Assembly: GCA_019752045.1 (NCBI GenBank)
Contig: JAIEMP010000020.1
Span: 29,610-93,609, forward strand
DNA: 64,000 nt
From: Chitinophagaceae bacterium
Lineage (GTDB): Bacteria > Bacteroidota > Bacteroidia > Chitinophagales > Chitinophagaceae
Direction of reading: 5' to 3'
How positions within the stretch are numbered: position 1 is the first letter of the stretch; each line of letters opens with the position of its first letter. Of the stretch, positions 33,551-42,507 are shown piece by piece. The notes under the pieces were generated by a model, which saw only the letters and a program-made list of their open reading frames with translations, ran no database searches and had not been told where the DNA came from. Position numbers and translations under genes: made by a program.

Positions 33551-33586
33551 CCTCATCCTCCACCTCCTTCTCCAAAAGAGAAGGAG
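33551..33586. repeat. dispersed repeat, left flank of the hut locus
   Basis: A pyrimidine-rich block (CCTCATCCTCCACC, then CTTCTCC/GGAG hairpin) that recurs in inverted orientation at 37329-37361 immediately after the hutU stop codon. Confidence 0.7.
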
Positions 33587-33708
33587 CGGTTCTTCAGTGC
33601 TATTTTTGACTTATTATTCTTCCACATCATCTGTATATCTCTGCTTAGCAAAAATTGAACTTGTTTATATTGTTCATACGGTTTGAATTGCGTGGGCTGT
33701 GCAGTGGT

Positions 33709-33741
33709 GGCTTCCCCAACAGGGGGAAGTCGGAAGGGGGC
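33709..33741. repeat. second palindromic repeat upstream of hutH
   Basis: CTTCCCC and GGGGGAAG pair around AACA, followed by TCGGAAGGGGGC. It extends the hutH reading frame upstream of the true start. A TACTTTCG promoter-like element (33760-33767) lies between it and hutH. Confidence 0.6.
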
Positions 33742-33784
33742 TTTTTCTTCTTTATTTCCTACTTTCGTCCCGATTGCAAAACAT

Positions 33785-35284
33785 ATGACCGAATACAACT
33801 ATCTCCCCCTCGACGAACAGCAACTCACTTTCGATGAAGTGAAGAATTATCTGCAGTTCAAACAATTTGTATCCATTACGTTTCGTGCACATCACAAAAT
33901 TGAAAAATGCCGGCAATACCTCGATAAAAAAGTAGCAGAAAGTGATACGCCCTTCTACGGCATCAACACCGGTTTTGGTTTTTTGCAAAACGTGATCATT
34001 GCCGATGATCAGTTGGAGCAACTGCAGAATAATCTGTTGATGAGTCATGCATGTGGTATGGGCGATGAAGTACCTGAAGAAATTGTAAAGCTCATGCTCG
34101 CCTTAAAAATAAAATCGCTCAGCTATGGTTACAGTGCAGTGCAGGTAGATACCGTGAAGCGTTTAATGGACATGCACAACAACAATGTGCTGCCTGTTAT
34201 TTATCAGCAGGGATCATTGGGCGCAAGTGGCGATCTGGCTCCATTGAGTCATTTGAGTTTGCCATTGATCGGAATGGGAGAAGTAAGTTATGAAGGTGCA
34301 AGGCACAAGGCACAAGATGTACTCAAGAAATTAAACTGGCAACCCATTCATTTAAAAAGTAAAGAAGGATTAGCACTCATCAACGGTACACAATTCATGA
34401 GTGCGTATGGTATGTATTGTTTGGTGCAGGCTGATCGTTTAATGCAATGGGCCGATCTGATTGCTGCCATTTCATTTGATGCATTTGATTGTATGGATGA
34501 ACCATTGAATGCAAAGATCCATGCTATCCGTCCACATGGCGGACAAATACAAACGGCCCAACAACTACGAACCATTTTAAACGGAAGTGAAATTGCTGCG
34601 CAGAAAAAACAACAGGTACAAGACCCATATAGCTTTAGATGTATACCGCAAGTACATGGTGCAACAAAAGATGCCATTGCACATGTAAAAAATATTTTCT
34701 TAACCGAGATCAATTCCGTTACTGATAATCCAAATGTATTTCCTGATGATGATCTCATTGTAAGTGGTGGAAATTTTCACGGTCAGCCGTTGGCGTTAGC
34801 ATTGGATTATTATGCCATTGCTATGAGCGAACTCGCTAACATCAGCGAACGCCGTACCTATCAACTCATCAGCGGACAACGCAACCTGCCGATGTTTCTT
34901 GTAAAAGAAGCCGGACTCAACAGTGGTTTTATGATTCCGCAATACACCGCCGCAGGTATTGTAAGTGAAAACAAACAACTCTGCACACCTGCAAGTGTAG
35001 ACAGCATTTCCAGCAGCAACAACCAGGAAGATCATGTAAGCATGGGTGCCAACGCTGCTACCAAAGCCTATCGTGTAATGAAGAATGTAGAAAAAGTATT
35101 GGCCATTGAACTCTTGAGTGCAGCGCAGGCATTGGATTTCCGCCGGCCGTTAAAAAGTTCAGCTAAAGTTGAAGAAGTGATGAGTGCGTTTCGCAAGCAG
35201 GTAAGCTTTGTAGATAAAGATCGGGTATTGCATGAGGATATGATCGCTGCTGTAAAGTTCATCAGTCAGGATTTGAACCACTAA
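33785..35284 (+). CDS. hutH: histidine ammonia-lyase
   Basis: Deaminates histidine to urocanate, the first step of histidine degradation. The 499-residue protein contains the MIO-forming Ala147-Ser-Gly in GSLGASGDLAPLSHLSLPLIG and downstream family blocks (TDNPNVFPDDDLIVSGGNFHGQP, SSNNQEDHVSMG). The ATG at 33785 (MTEYNYLPLDEQQ) is chosen because upstream codons come from repeat DNA. At 34297-34319 (about residues 172-178) the gene carries the repeat words CAAGGCACAAGGCACAAGA in frame. hutU follows; hutI and hutG are not in the window. Confidence 0.94.
   Translation: MTEYNYLPLDEQQLTFDEVKNYLQFKQFVSITFRAHHKIEKCRQYLDKKVAESDTPFYGINTGFGFLQNVIIADDQLEQLQNNLLMSHACGMGDEVPEEIVKLMLALKIKSLSYGYSAVQVDTVKRLMDMHNNNVLPVIYQQGSLGASGDLAPLSHLSLPLIGMGEVSYEGARHKAQDVLKKLNWQPIHLKSKEGLALINGTQFMSAYGMYCLVQADRLMQWADLIAAISFDAFDCMDEPLNAKIHAIRPHGGQIQTAQQLRTILNGSEIAAQKKQQVQDPYSFRCIPQVHGATKDAIAHVKNIFLTEINSVTDNPNVFPDDDLIVSGGNFHGQPLALALDYYAIAMSELANISERRTYQLISGQRNLPMFLVKEAGLNSGFMIPQYTAAGIVSENKQLCTPASVDSISSSNNQEDHVSMGANAATKAYRVMKNVEKVLAIELLSAAQALDFRRPLKSSAKVEEVMSAFRKQVSFVDKDRVLHEDMIAAVKFISQDLNH
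34297..34319. repeat. 'caaggcacaag' repeat word inside hutH
   Basis: The 12-base word CAAGGCACAAGA also appears in the intergenic repeat at 56083-56130. In the protein it gives GARHKAQ in a surface segment before VLKKLNW. Confidence 0.45.
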
Positions 35285-35531
35285 GACGCAAAGACACTAA
35301 GTAGCACGAAGAAGAAATGAACCACAGAGACACAGCGACACAGAGGAAGAAGCAGGTAGTAGAAAGTAAAAGACAATAGTCAAAAAACAAATAAATTCTT
35401 CTTTGTGAACTTTGAGCCTTCCCGTCTTCCTGGCAAAAAATCTGTGTTCATCTGAGCAATCCCCGCCAGAATGATATTCGTCAGGCAGGCGTGAGCAACA
35501 AATCTTAATAATCTTTTCAATCCCATAAATC
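35285..35531. repeat. composite dispersed repeats between hutH and hutU
   Basis: No gene. Holds ACCACTAAGACGCAAAGACA and ACCACAGAGACACAGCGACA words, then TCTGTGTTCATCTG followed by CCCCGCCAGAATGATATTC. The last pair of words recurs at 56158-56200 in the same order, separated there by a shorter interval. Confidence 0.6.
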
Positions 35532-37328
35532 ATGGTTCAGACAACTTACGATGCTGTTAAATATAAAACTCCAACCGGCTCACAGCTAAATTGCAAAGGC
35601 TGGATACAAGAAGCAGCACTGCGCATGCTGTTAAACAATCTCGATCCTGAAGTAGCCGAACGTCCCGATGATCTCATCGTCTATGGAGGTCGTGGTAAAG
35701 CAGCAAGAAATTTCGAAGCACTCGATAATATCATTGCCGCATTAAAAATATTAGAGAACGATGAATCATTGCTCATCCAAAGTGGTAAACCCGTTGGTAT
35801 ATTAAAGACACACAAGGATGCACCAAGAGTATTGATCAGTAATTCTCAGCTTGTGCCCAACTGGGCCAACTGGAAACACTTTGATGAGCTCGAGAAAAAA
35901 GGACTCATGATGTACGGACAAATGACTGCAGGCTCCTGGATCTACATCGGCTCACAAGGAATTGTACAAGGAACGTATGAAACCTACGCAGCAATTGCCG
36001 ATAAACACTTTGGCCCCCAGTCGGAGGGTTCAACAACTCACGACTCACCACTCACCACTCACGGTTCTTTAAAAGGCACACTCAACGTAACAGCCGGACT
36101 CGGCGGTATGGGTGGCGCACAACCACTCGCCATCACAATGAACGAAGGCGTGGCACTCATTGCCGAAGTAGAAGAATGGCGCATTGATAAACGCATCGAA
36201 ACAAAATACCTCGATGAAAAATATACTGATATTGACGAAGCAATCGATCAAGCTATAAGGTATAAGGCAGAAGGTATAGGGAAAAGCATCGGCGTATTGT
36301 GCAATGCTGTACATCTGTTGCAAAGAATGATCGAACGCAACATCATTCCCGATACATTAACCGACCAAACAAGTGCACATGATCCATTGATTGGTTATGT
36401 ACCGCATACATTAAGCAACGAGCAAGCCAATATCCTCCGCCAGCAAAACCCAACGGAGTACCTTGAACGCAGTTACGAAAGCATGTACCTCCACGTACAA
36501 CTCATGCTGCAACTCATGGACAAAGGCGCTATTACATTTGATTATGGAAATAATATCAGGGCGAGAGCGAAGGAGCAGGAAGAAAAAATCGAAAATGGGA
36601 AAGCGAAAATCGAAAATAAAGAACCCCACTTTCAACTTTCCACTTCCGACTTTCGATTTGGCCGCTGTTTCGATTTCCCCGGCTTCGTCCCCGCTTACAT
36701 CCGTCCGCTCTTCTGCCTCGGCAAAGGTCCTTTCCGTTGGGCGGCACTCAGTGGCGATGCCAATGATATTGCAGTAACCGACGAACTCATCATGAACATG
36801 TTCCCCCACAACAAAGGCATGTTGCGATGGATGAAGATGGCGCAGGAAAAAATTGCTTTCCAGGGATTACCTGCACGCATCTGCTGGCTGGGCCAGGGCG
36901 AACGGGAAAAAGCAGGACTCGCCTTTAACGAACTCGTACGCACCGGCAAAGTAAAAGCGCCCATAGTGATTGGTCGGGATCATCTCGATACCGGCTCCGT
37001 AGCCAGCCCCAACCGGGAGACTGAAAGCATGCTCGATGGCAGCGATGCCGTGGCCGATTGGCCCATCCTCAACGCACTCGTTAACACCGCAGGTGGCGCC
37101 AGTTGGGTAAGCCTGCATCATGGTGGTGGCGTAGGTATGGGTTACAGCATCCATGCAGGAATGGTCATAGTCGCCGACGGAACCGATGAAGCCGCAGCAC
37201 GTCTCAGTCGTGTATTGAAAAATGATCCGGGGATGGGTGTTATTCGTCACGCCGATGCCGGTTATGAAACTGCAAAGGAGACGGCGCAGGCGAATGGTTT
37301 GAATATACATGATCGATTAAGAATGTAG
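35532..37328 (+). CDS. hutU: urocanate hydratase, with two in-frame repeat insertions
   Basis: Hydrates urocanate to imidazolonepropionate with tightly bound NAD+. Family blocks are intact: [55 protein letters not shown] (active-site Cys region) and [14 protein letters not shown]. At 598 residues it is about 45 longer than usual. The excess is two inserts: residues 162-177 ([18 protein letters not shown] region) and 351-377 ([15 protein letters not shown]... region), both encoded by repetitive DNA. Its stop codon abuts a dispersed repeat, beyond which lies the C-terminal end of another hutU. Confidence 0.92.
   Translation: MVQTTYDAVKYKTPTGSQLNCKGWIQEAALRMLLNNLDPEVAERPDDLIVYGGRGKAARNFEALDNIIAALKILENDESLLIQSGKPVGILKTHKDAPRVLISNSQLVPNWANWKHFDELEKKGLMMYGQMTAGSWIYIGSQGIVQGTYETYAAIADKHFGPQSEGSTTHDSPLTTHGSLKGTLNVTAGLGGMGGAQPLAITMNEGVALIAEVEEWRIDKRIETKYLDEKYTDIDEAIDQAIRYKAEGIGKSIGVLCNAVHLLQRMIERNIIPDTLTDQTSAHDPLIGYVPHTLSNEQANILRQQNPTEYLERSYESMYLHVQLMLQLMDKGAITFDYGNNIRARAKEQEEKIENGKAKIENKEPHFQLSTSDFRFGRCFDFPGFVPAYIRPLFCLGKGPFRWAALSGDANDIAVTDELIMNMFPHNKGMLRWMKMAQEKIAFQGLPARICWLGQGEREKAGLAFNELVRTGKVKAPIVIGRDHLDTGSVASPNRETESMLDGSDAVADWPILNALVNTAGGASWVSLHHGGGVGMGYSIHAGMVIVADGTDEAAARLSRVLKNDPGMGVIRHADAGYETAKETAQANGLNIHDRLRM
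36014..36065. repeat. repeat insertion 1 in hutU
   Basis: Starts with a CCCCCAGTCGGAGGG hairpin-like word and continues as tandem CTCACCA words (ACTCACGACTCACCACTCAC). It separates HFG from SLKGTLNV, which are adjacent in ordinary urocanate hydratases. Confidence 0.7.
36577..36662. repeat. repeat insertion 2 in hutU
   Basis: Inverted words AAATCGAAA and TTTCGATTT enclose AATGGGAAAGCG, AATCGAAAATAAAG and CAACTTTCCACTTCCGAC. The block lies between [10 protein letters not shown] and CFDFPGF. Confidence 0.7.
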
Positions 37329-37361
37329 CTCCCTCTCTGAAGGAGAGGGCGGGGGGTGAGG
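37329..37361. repeat. dispersed repeat, right flank of the hut locus
   Basis: CCCTCTC/GGAGAGGG hairpin followed by CGGGGGGTGAGG. It is an inverted relative of 33551-33586 and begins at the base after the hutU stop codon. Confidence 0.7.
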
Positions 37362-37364
37362 CTT

Positions 37365-37517
37365 GCTGATGGTACAACTGATGCCGAAGAAAGATTGAAA
37401 CGTGTATTACGTAACGATCCGGGAATGGGAGTGATACGACATAGTGACGCTGGTTATGAACTTGCACAGCAAACACTCAAAGCAAATGATCTTGATTTTA
37501 AAGATAAGCTGAAATAA
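37365..37517 (+). pseudogene. hutU: orphan C-terminal end of a second urocanate hydratase
   Basis: Fifty codons and a stop, without a start, translate to [18 protein letters not shown]..., ending in KDKLK. They align without gaps to the last 50 residues of the intact hutU upstream ([18 protein letters not shown]...), about 60 percent identical, with PGMGVIRH and DAGYE shared. The divergence is too large for a recent duplication, so two different hutU lineages meet here, joined by the repeat at 37329. Confidence 0.88.
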
Positions 37518-37609
37518 GATTTTATAGCAGAAGCAAGTGCTGCTATTGAGCTGTTGTTGCGTCGCACTCTTGTACGTACTGTTCGTTATTCTTCTGTATT
37601 TTTAATGCA

Positions 37610-38551
37610 ATGAAATTTTATCTAGGGGTAACAGATAATAATTGGTATAATTTTTTAGCAAATCAAAATAGAGAGGACGTAAACTTTTGGCAACCAGGAG
37701 GTAACGCTCCTTTTAAAGTACTTACATCAGGGGCACCTTTTCTTTTTAAATTAAAAAGCCCTATTAACGCAATTGGAGGAATTGGTTTTTTCTCGAGTCA
37801 TACATTTTTGCCAATTTCTATTGCTTGGGATGCTTTTGACAAGGGAAATGGTTGCGAATCCTTCCAAGACTTACAAAGGATGATTTTTCAATATAGGCAC
37901 GATAGAATTACTCCTAATCCAACAATTGGATGTATTGTATTAACTAATCCCATATTCTTCAATCGAGAAGATTGGATCGATGTTCCTGAAGATTGGAGTA
38001 AAAGTATTGTTCAAGGGAAATCTTACTCAACAGAAACTGAAATAGGCAATATTCTTTGGGCAAAAGTAGATCGTTTGCTACAGAAATATTTGTATCCTGT
38101 GTCAGATGAGGATAAGAGTCAATTGATATTAGAAGAAAGTGAAACACCAATGTATGGGAAATCAATATTAACAAAAGTAAGATTAGGGCAAGGCGCTTTT
38201 AGAGTTTTGGTAACTGATGCTTATAATCGTAAATGTGCTATCTCTGGAGAAAAAACACTACCTGTACTAGAAGCAGCTCATATAAAACCTTTTGCTGAAT
38301 CTGGACCTCACTTTATTTCAAACGCTTTGCTTCTACGTTCTGATTTACATAAACTCTTTGATACTGGTTATTTGACAATTACACAAGAGCTAAAAGTTGA
38401 GGTAAGTAAAAGGATAAAAGAGGAATTTCAAAACGGGAAAGAATATTATAAATTTCATGGGGTTGATCTTTATAATTTGCCAAATAGATTGAAGGATAAA
38501 CCTGATGAAGGGTTTATTGAGTGGCATAATATTAATATCTATAAAGGATAA
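37610..38551 (+). CDS. HNH endonuclease with N-terminal PUA-like domain (COG3440-type predicted restriction enzyme)
   Basis: A 313-residue protein. The C-terminal third is an HNH nuclease: CAISGEKTLPVLEAAHIKPFAESGPH, then NALLLRSDLHKLFDTGYL with the conserved Asn and His. The N-terminal part (VNFWQPGGNAPF ... GAPFLFKLKSPINAIGGIGFF ... LPISIAWDAF) resembles the PUA/SRA-like readers of modified bases found in predicted type IV restriction enzymes. A modification-dependent nuclease is thus likely but not proven. The gene is clearly more A+T-rich than its hut neighbours and sits right behind the hutU remnant, suggesting transfer. Confidence 0.78.
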   Translation: MKFYLGVTDNNWYNFLANQNREDVNFWQPGGNAPFKVLTSGAPFLFKLKSPINAIGGIGFFSSHTFLPISIAWDAFDKGNGCESFQDLQRMIFQYRHDRITPNPTIGCIVLTNPIFFNREDWIDVPEDWSKSIVQGKSYSTETEIGNILWAKVDRLLQKYLYPVSDEDKSQLILEESETPMYGKSILTKVRLGQGAFRVLVTDAYNRKCAISGEKTLPVLEAAHIKPFAESGPHFISNALLLRSDLHKLFDTGYLTITQELKVEVSKRIKEEFQNGKEYYKFHGVDLYNLPNRLKDKPDEGFIEWHNINIYKG

Positions 38552-38594
38552 ATCAAATTGACAATTTGTTCATTTAACACAAGGTTGTACCTCA

Positions 38595-38722
38595 CTGGCG
38601 CAGGTCTCCCGACCTGTGCCGCCTCGTTACTTAATTTATAAAATCGGCAAACGAAATAAGTTGTTGGCGTTGTAAGAGCCAAATAAGTAACGGTAATGCA
38701 TCAGGTCAGAGACCTGCGCAAG
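38595..38722. repeat. REP/MITE-like element, copy A
   Basis: Starts with GCGCAGGTCTCCCGACCTGTGC, goes on with CTCGTTACTTAATTT, and ends with AAATAAGTAACGGTAATGC and CAGGTCAGAGACCTGCGC. The inner words GTTACTTA/TAAGTAAC are inverted, the outer GCAGGTC words are themselves palindromic. Confidence 0.75.
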
Positions 38723-38783
38723 AATAGCTTATGCATATGGGTGATTAAAATTCTAAAACAAAAAAATATAGGGTAAGTGAACG

Positions 38784-39812
38784 TCAACGTTTTTTCTGCA
38801 GCGTTTGTTCCTTCACACCTTCAAACGTAATTTTTACCGGCTTTATAAATCCGTTGTCGTCGAAAGATAATTCTTCAATACAGGTAGCCCGGTTATTAGC
38901 TGCGGTTTCCCCTTTCGGCCGGCGGTGATAAACGATATACCATGCATCTTTTTCTTTATTGTGCATGATTGAATGATGACCGGCACCTGTTGCCACCGTT
39001 GTATCTTGTTTTAGTATTTTTCCCACCCGTTCAAATGGTCCAAAAGGAGAATCGGCAATGGCATACGCTACTGAATAGTCGGGGCCCGTCCATCCACCTT
39101 CACTCCACATAAAATAGTATTTATTATTTCGCAGAAATAGGAAAGGTCCTTCAACATAACCTTTAGGAGTGATCTCTTTAAATTTCGTACCATCATCAAA
39201 TGGAATGATACCGTTAAAATCGTTGTTGAGTTTACCAATATTACAATGTCCCCATCCTCCATAAATAATATAATACTGTCCGTCTTTATCTTTAAAAATA
39301 AATTGATCAATGGGTTGTGCTCCATTATAAAACTGATTGATGAGCGGCTTACCCAAATAATCTTTATACGGACCTTCAGGTTTGTTTGCAACGGCAACGC
39401 CTATACCGCCGAGCGTATCGTCTTTTATTCCATTGCGGGCTTTACTTTGAATATCATTCGCAGAAAAAAACAAAAAATATTGTTTATCTTTTTCAATAAT
39501 AGCCGGTGCCCACATGGCCATATAGGCCCACTTAACAGCAGCTGTGTCTAAAATGCGGCTGTGCTTTTGCCAGTTGATTAAATTGTTCGAAGAAAACGCA
39601 TCAAGGAAAACCTGTTCTTTATATTTAGCTGAGTAAGTAGGATAGATCCAGTATTGATTGTTGAAAATGGCTGCTTCAGGATCGGCATACCAGCCTTTCA
39701 GGATGGGGTTACCCGATTGTAATTGTGCTGTTGCATTGGTAGAAAAAAGCGTTGAAACAAAAATGAGTAAGCCAATGTGCAGGTAATAGTAACCGGTCAT
39801 TTTAATTCGCAT
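38784..39812 (-). CDS. glycoside hydrolase family 43 protein
   Basis: A 342-residue exported glycosidase with a signal peptide (ending NATAQ). Five-bladed propeller features of GH43 are visible: the catalytic base Asp in GWYADPEAAIF, the modulating Asp region further on, and the acid Glu in VEGPFLFLRNNKYYFMWSEGG. Such enzymes release arabinose, xylose or galactose from plant polysaccharides. No SusCD pair is adjacent. An in-frame ATG four codons in is an equally possible start. Confidence 0.88.
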   Translation of the reverse strand: MRIKMTGYYYLHIGLLIFVSTLFSTNATAQLQSGNPILKGWYADPEAAIFNNQYWIYPTYSAKYKEQVFLDAFSSNNLINWQKHSRILDTAAVKWAYMAMWAPAIIEKDKQYFLFFSANDIQSKARNGIKDDTLGGIGVAVANKPEGPYKDYLGKPLINQFYNGAQPIDQFIFKDKDGQYYIIYGGWGHCNIGKLNNDFNGIIPFDDGTKFKEITPKGYVEGPFLFLRNNKYYFMWSEGGWTGPDYSVAYAIADSPFGPFERVGKILKQDTTVATGAGHHSIMHNKEKDAWYIVYHRRPKGETAANNRATCIEELSFDDNGFIKPVKITFEGVKEQTLQKKR

Positions 39813-39956
39813 TACAAATATATTTTTGGGAATAAATATAGCGTTTTATAATGCTTCTGTAGCAAGTGTTCCACATCAGTGGATCACTTGATGCAATTTC
39901 TTCTCAGGCGAGTTTCGTGAGAGGGATTCGCCGTAAGCAAACAATCAAATTACATC

Positions 39957-40475
39957 TTACTGCCCCCTCTCAGGCTCCGGTGTAATATTTTGTTGTTCAA
40001 TAGAAAACAGCACACTGGTAATTTTCCATTCGTTGTTAATATGCACCATGCCCCAGGTTTCTTTACCCCAAATGCCTTTTTTACCTCCCGCCCAATAACT
40101 GAAATCGAATGTTACGGAAGCAACATATCCATCGGTGTTAATTTGTAGGTTGTAAAATTTTTCTTCTTTTGGCGAGCCTTGTATAATACTTCTGAACCAG
40201 GTTTTATAATCCGATAATTTATGATCGGCCATACCGGGATTGGTACTGATTCTTTTTTGTTGTGTGGCAGTTTGGTAAACACCCACCCACGCAACAGGTC
40301 CATCGTAGAATAAGTTATAAAACGTTGAACTGTCTTTCGTAGTCATGCAATGCATAAACGTTTGTAACACCTTGGTGATTGCAGTTTGCTGTTGCGTGCT
40401 GCTGTTGGTTGTTTGCGCCTGCAGCAACTTGCCGGTAACGAAAAGCAGTGCAAAGGCGAGCATTCTTTTTTTCAT
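39957..40475 (-). CDS. exported NTF2-like protein
   Basis: A 172-residue exported protein (signal peptide ending KLLQAQ). ITKVLQTFMHCMTTKDSSTFYNLFYDGPVAWVGV and the strands DGYVASVTFDFSYWAGGKKGIWGKETWGMVHINNEWKI-like region match a periplasmic NTF2/SnoaL-type domain. Function unknown. It is upstream of the GH43 gene on the same strand, 144 bp apart. Confidence 0.68.
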   Translation of the reverse strand: MKKRMLAFALLFVTGKLLQAQTTNSSTQQQTAITKVLQTFMHCMTTKDSSTFYNLFYDGPVAWVGVYQTATQQKRISTNPGMADHKLSDYKTWFRSIIQGSPKEEKFYNLQINTDGYVASVTFDFSYWAGGKKGIWGKETWGMVHINNEWKITSVLFSIEQQNITPEPERGQ

Positions 40476-41042
40476 GTGTATATACTTATTCTGTGTTGTT
40501 TACATGTTATTCGCCACAACAAACTATTCATTTCCGGGTAGTAACAAATGAATATTGAAGGATGGCTCATTGTTTCTTAACTGAAAATAGGGTGCACATT
40601 GTATAAGCTATTGTTAAAAGCCGGTAAAACGTATGACCGCTGGATGAGCGGAGCAATGATGGATCATTTCTGCCAAAAGCTTTGAATAATAAACAAAGGC
40701 TATGGTCAATCGTTTGCAGCATTGTACTGCGACACAAGTTGCTGTAATCATTTGTTGGTTACTGTTTTCAATTCAAGGGTAAAAGTAGTACAGCTGCAAT
40801 ACTATAAATTAACTTAAGTTAATTTCTTGTTTTTATAGATTAAGAATGTTAGTTGGCGAGGACGCCAACAACAGCGGAAAAAGCACAACTGATTTTGAAA
40901 AGCACTTGCCACAATTTTTGCTTTAGGCCTTTTGGCAGAATTGCTGCTAATCTTTAATATTGTGTGCTGCTGATGATAAACAATCAGCAATTGTTTTATT
41001 AAAAAATGGAAGCAGAACTTCATCAATAGCTAAAACGGACAT
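40476..41042. other. 567-bp intergenic region
   Basis: No supported gene; the open frames are short and lack protein-like composition. A weak inverted pair at 40852-40872 (GGCGAGGACGCC) is the only structure I notice. Confidence 0.5.
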
Positions 41043-41492
41043 ATGAAAAAAGGAAACCTGGTTTATGCGTTGGTTGCATTCGTACTGATTGTATCTCTTT
41101 ATTCTTTTAACGGATTACCTCAAACAAAAAGAGTGGTTTATGCCATTGCGTTTAAAGACATCAAATGTAAAAACCCAAAGGGCGATACAACCAATGTGCG
41201 GGAGCATCTTGAAATAGTAATGGGAGATCCTGCTCAAAACCCATACAATGAACGGGAACGGTTACAAAAAGAACTGGAAAAAAAATACAAGGGTACAAGT
41301 ATAAAAGTAGGTACACGTATTGCCGATGGAGAAGTGATTGTCCTGATTACATATTACAGGGAAGTTACAGGTGGCTTCACCTGTAAACCATTGATGTACT
41401 CCGTAGGTGCCGGTAAAACATATGAGGAAGCCTTAGCCGATGCAACCAGAATTATCTCTGCCAATCAGAAGTACGAAGTGAAACGGCTTTAA
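41043..41492 (+). CDS. hypothetical exported protein
   Basis: A 149-residue protein with an N-terminal hydrophobic segment (residues 6-22) that serves as signal or anchor. The mature part is polar and ends with TRIADGEVIVLITYY ... SVGAGKTYEEALADATRI, an alternating beta-alpha pattern. I do not recognise the family. A repeat element follows directly. Confidence 0.6.
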   Translation: MKKGNLVYALVAFVLIVSLYSFNGLPQTKRVVYAIAFKDIKCKNPKGDTTNVREHLEIVMGDPAQNPYNERERLQKELEKKYKGTSIKVGTRIADGEVIVLITYYREVTGGFTCKPLMYSVGAGKTYEEALADATRIISANQKYEVKRL

Positions 41493-41510
41493 ACGATTTG
41501 CGAACTGTTA

Positions 41511-41612
41511 CCTCGTTACTTATTTTCATTCATAAACAAACGAAATCAGTTGTTGAATTATCAAAGAAAAAATAAGTAACCGCTATGCATCAGGTCAGAG
41601 ACCTGCGCAAGA
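41511..41612. repeat. REP/MITE-like element, copy B
   Basis: CTCGTTACTTATTTT on the left and AAAATAAGTAACCGC followed by TATGCATCAGG and CAGGTCAGAGACCTGCGC on the right. It shares both arms with copy A and provides the leader of the PNPOx-like gene. Confidence 0.75.
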
Positions 41613-41680
41613 AAAAACAACTTCAAGCATCAACAAAAGCGCTCAATTCAACTTTCAACCCACATCGTTGTTATAGCAGT

Positions 41681-42307
41681 ATGAGCACAACAAATAGCGC
41701 AGGTGTAACCATCAACGATCTGTTTTACACGCTGGAAGATTTAGATAAAGATTGCTGGGTACGGCTCCTGAACGGTGCACTGAAAAGCAAAGACGAATTT
41801 CATACAGCCGCTGTTGCAACACTGCAAGATGGCGATATCAATTTTCGAACAATGGTGCTCCGCAAAGTAATACCACAGGAAAAGCAAATACATTTTCATA
41901 CCGATATCCGCAGCAAAAAATGGGAGGAGCTGCAACAATCCAATAACATCAGTTTGTTATTTTATAATGCCGCTGCTAAAATGCAGATGCGTATAAATGG
42001 ACAAGCCACGTTGCATTGCAACAATGCCATTACAGAAACAGCATGGGAAAAAACAGGTGTATCAAGCAGGCATAGTTATTTAACCATTGCTCCGCCATCC
42101 ATCCCGTCAGCAGTTCCTACCAGTGGATTAGATGAAGCATTTGCATTACGCAACCCCACACAGGAAGAAAGCGAAGCAGGTAAACATAATTTTGGAGTTA
42201 TAAGTGTACAGGCACTTTCGTTAGATTGGTTATGGCTACATCATGCAGGCCACCGCCGTGCTTTTTTTGATTATAAAAATCAGGAGCGTTGCTGGTTAAT
42301 ACCTTGA
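41681..42307 (+). CDS. pyridoxamine 5'-phosphate oxidase-family flavoprotein
   Basis: A 208-residue split-barrel FMN-binding protein. TMVLRKVIPQEKQIHFHTDIRSKKWEEL-type segment, then ISLLFYNAAAKMQMRINGQA, give the PNPOx-like core, and the C-terminal LSLDWLWLHHAGHRRAFFD is typical of the Alr4036-like subgroup rather than true PdxH. Substrate unknown. The ATG at 41681 (MSTTNSAG) is used because codons upstream are repeat-derived. Confidence 0.8.
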   Translation: MSTTNSAGVTINDLFYTLEDLDKDCWVRLLNGALKSKDEFHTAAVATLQDGDINFRTMVLRKVIPQEKQIHFHTDIRSKKWEELQQSNNISLLFYNAAAKMQMRINGQATLHCNNAITETAWEKTGVSSRHSYLTIAPPSIPSAVPTSGLDEAFALRNPTQEESEAGKHNFGVISVQALSLDWLWLHHAGHRRAFFDYKNQERCWLIP

Positions 42308-42397
42308 TTTTTTCGGTGCTTGTTCTGTTAATCTTTCCCTTGATGCTTAATTTAATTCCGGAGATTTTATACTATAACAAAGGGTTCCTGATCAAAA

Positions 42398-42438
42398 GGA
42401 AAAGTAACTGTCGTGCACAGGTCAGAGACCTGCGCAAG
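42398..42438. repeat. REP/MITE-like element, copy C (right arm only)
   Basis: AAAAGTAACTGTCGTGCA followed by CAGGTCAGAGACCTGCGCAAG. With copy B it flanks the PNPOx-like gene in the same orientation. Confidence 0.65.
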
Positions 42439-42507
42439 TAGGCACATGAATACAAATCTTTAATTGTCTTCATGTACACTTAGTCTGTATTTTTGAATAA
42501 AAGCAAT

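Noticed and set aside
33683..33784. N-terminal extension of hutH
   Set aside because: The codons read through a repeat hairpin and a promoter-like element; the ATG at 33785 gives a normal N-terminus.
36463..36809. Open frames on both strands within hutU around the second insertion
   Set aside because: They arise from repeat DNA and G+C-rich third positions; no independent gene evidence.
40814..41026. 70-codon frame on the minus strand
   Set aside because: Composition is unlike a protein, no start signal or family resemblance, and it lies in a divergent-type spacer.
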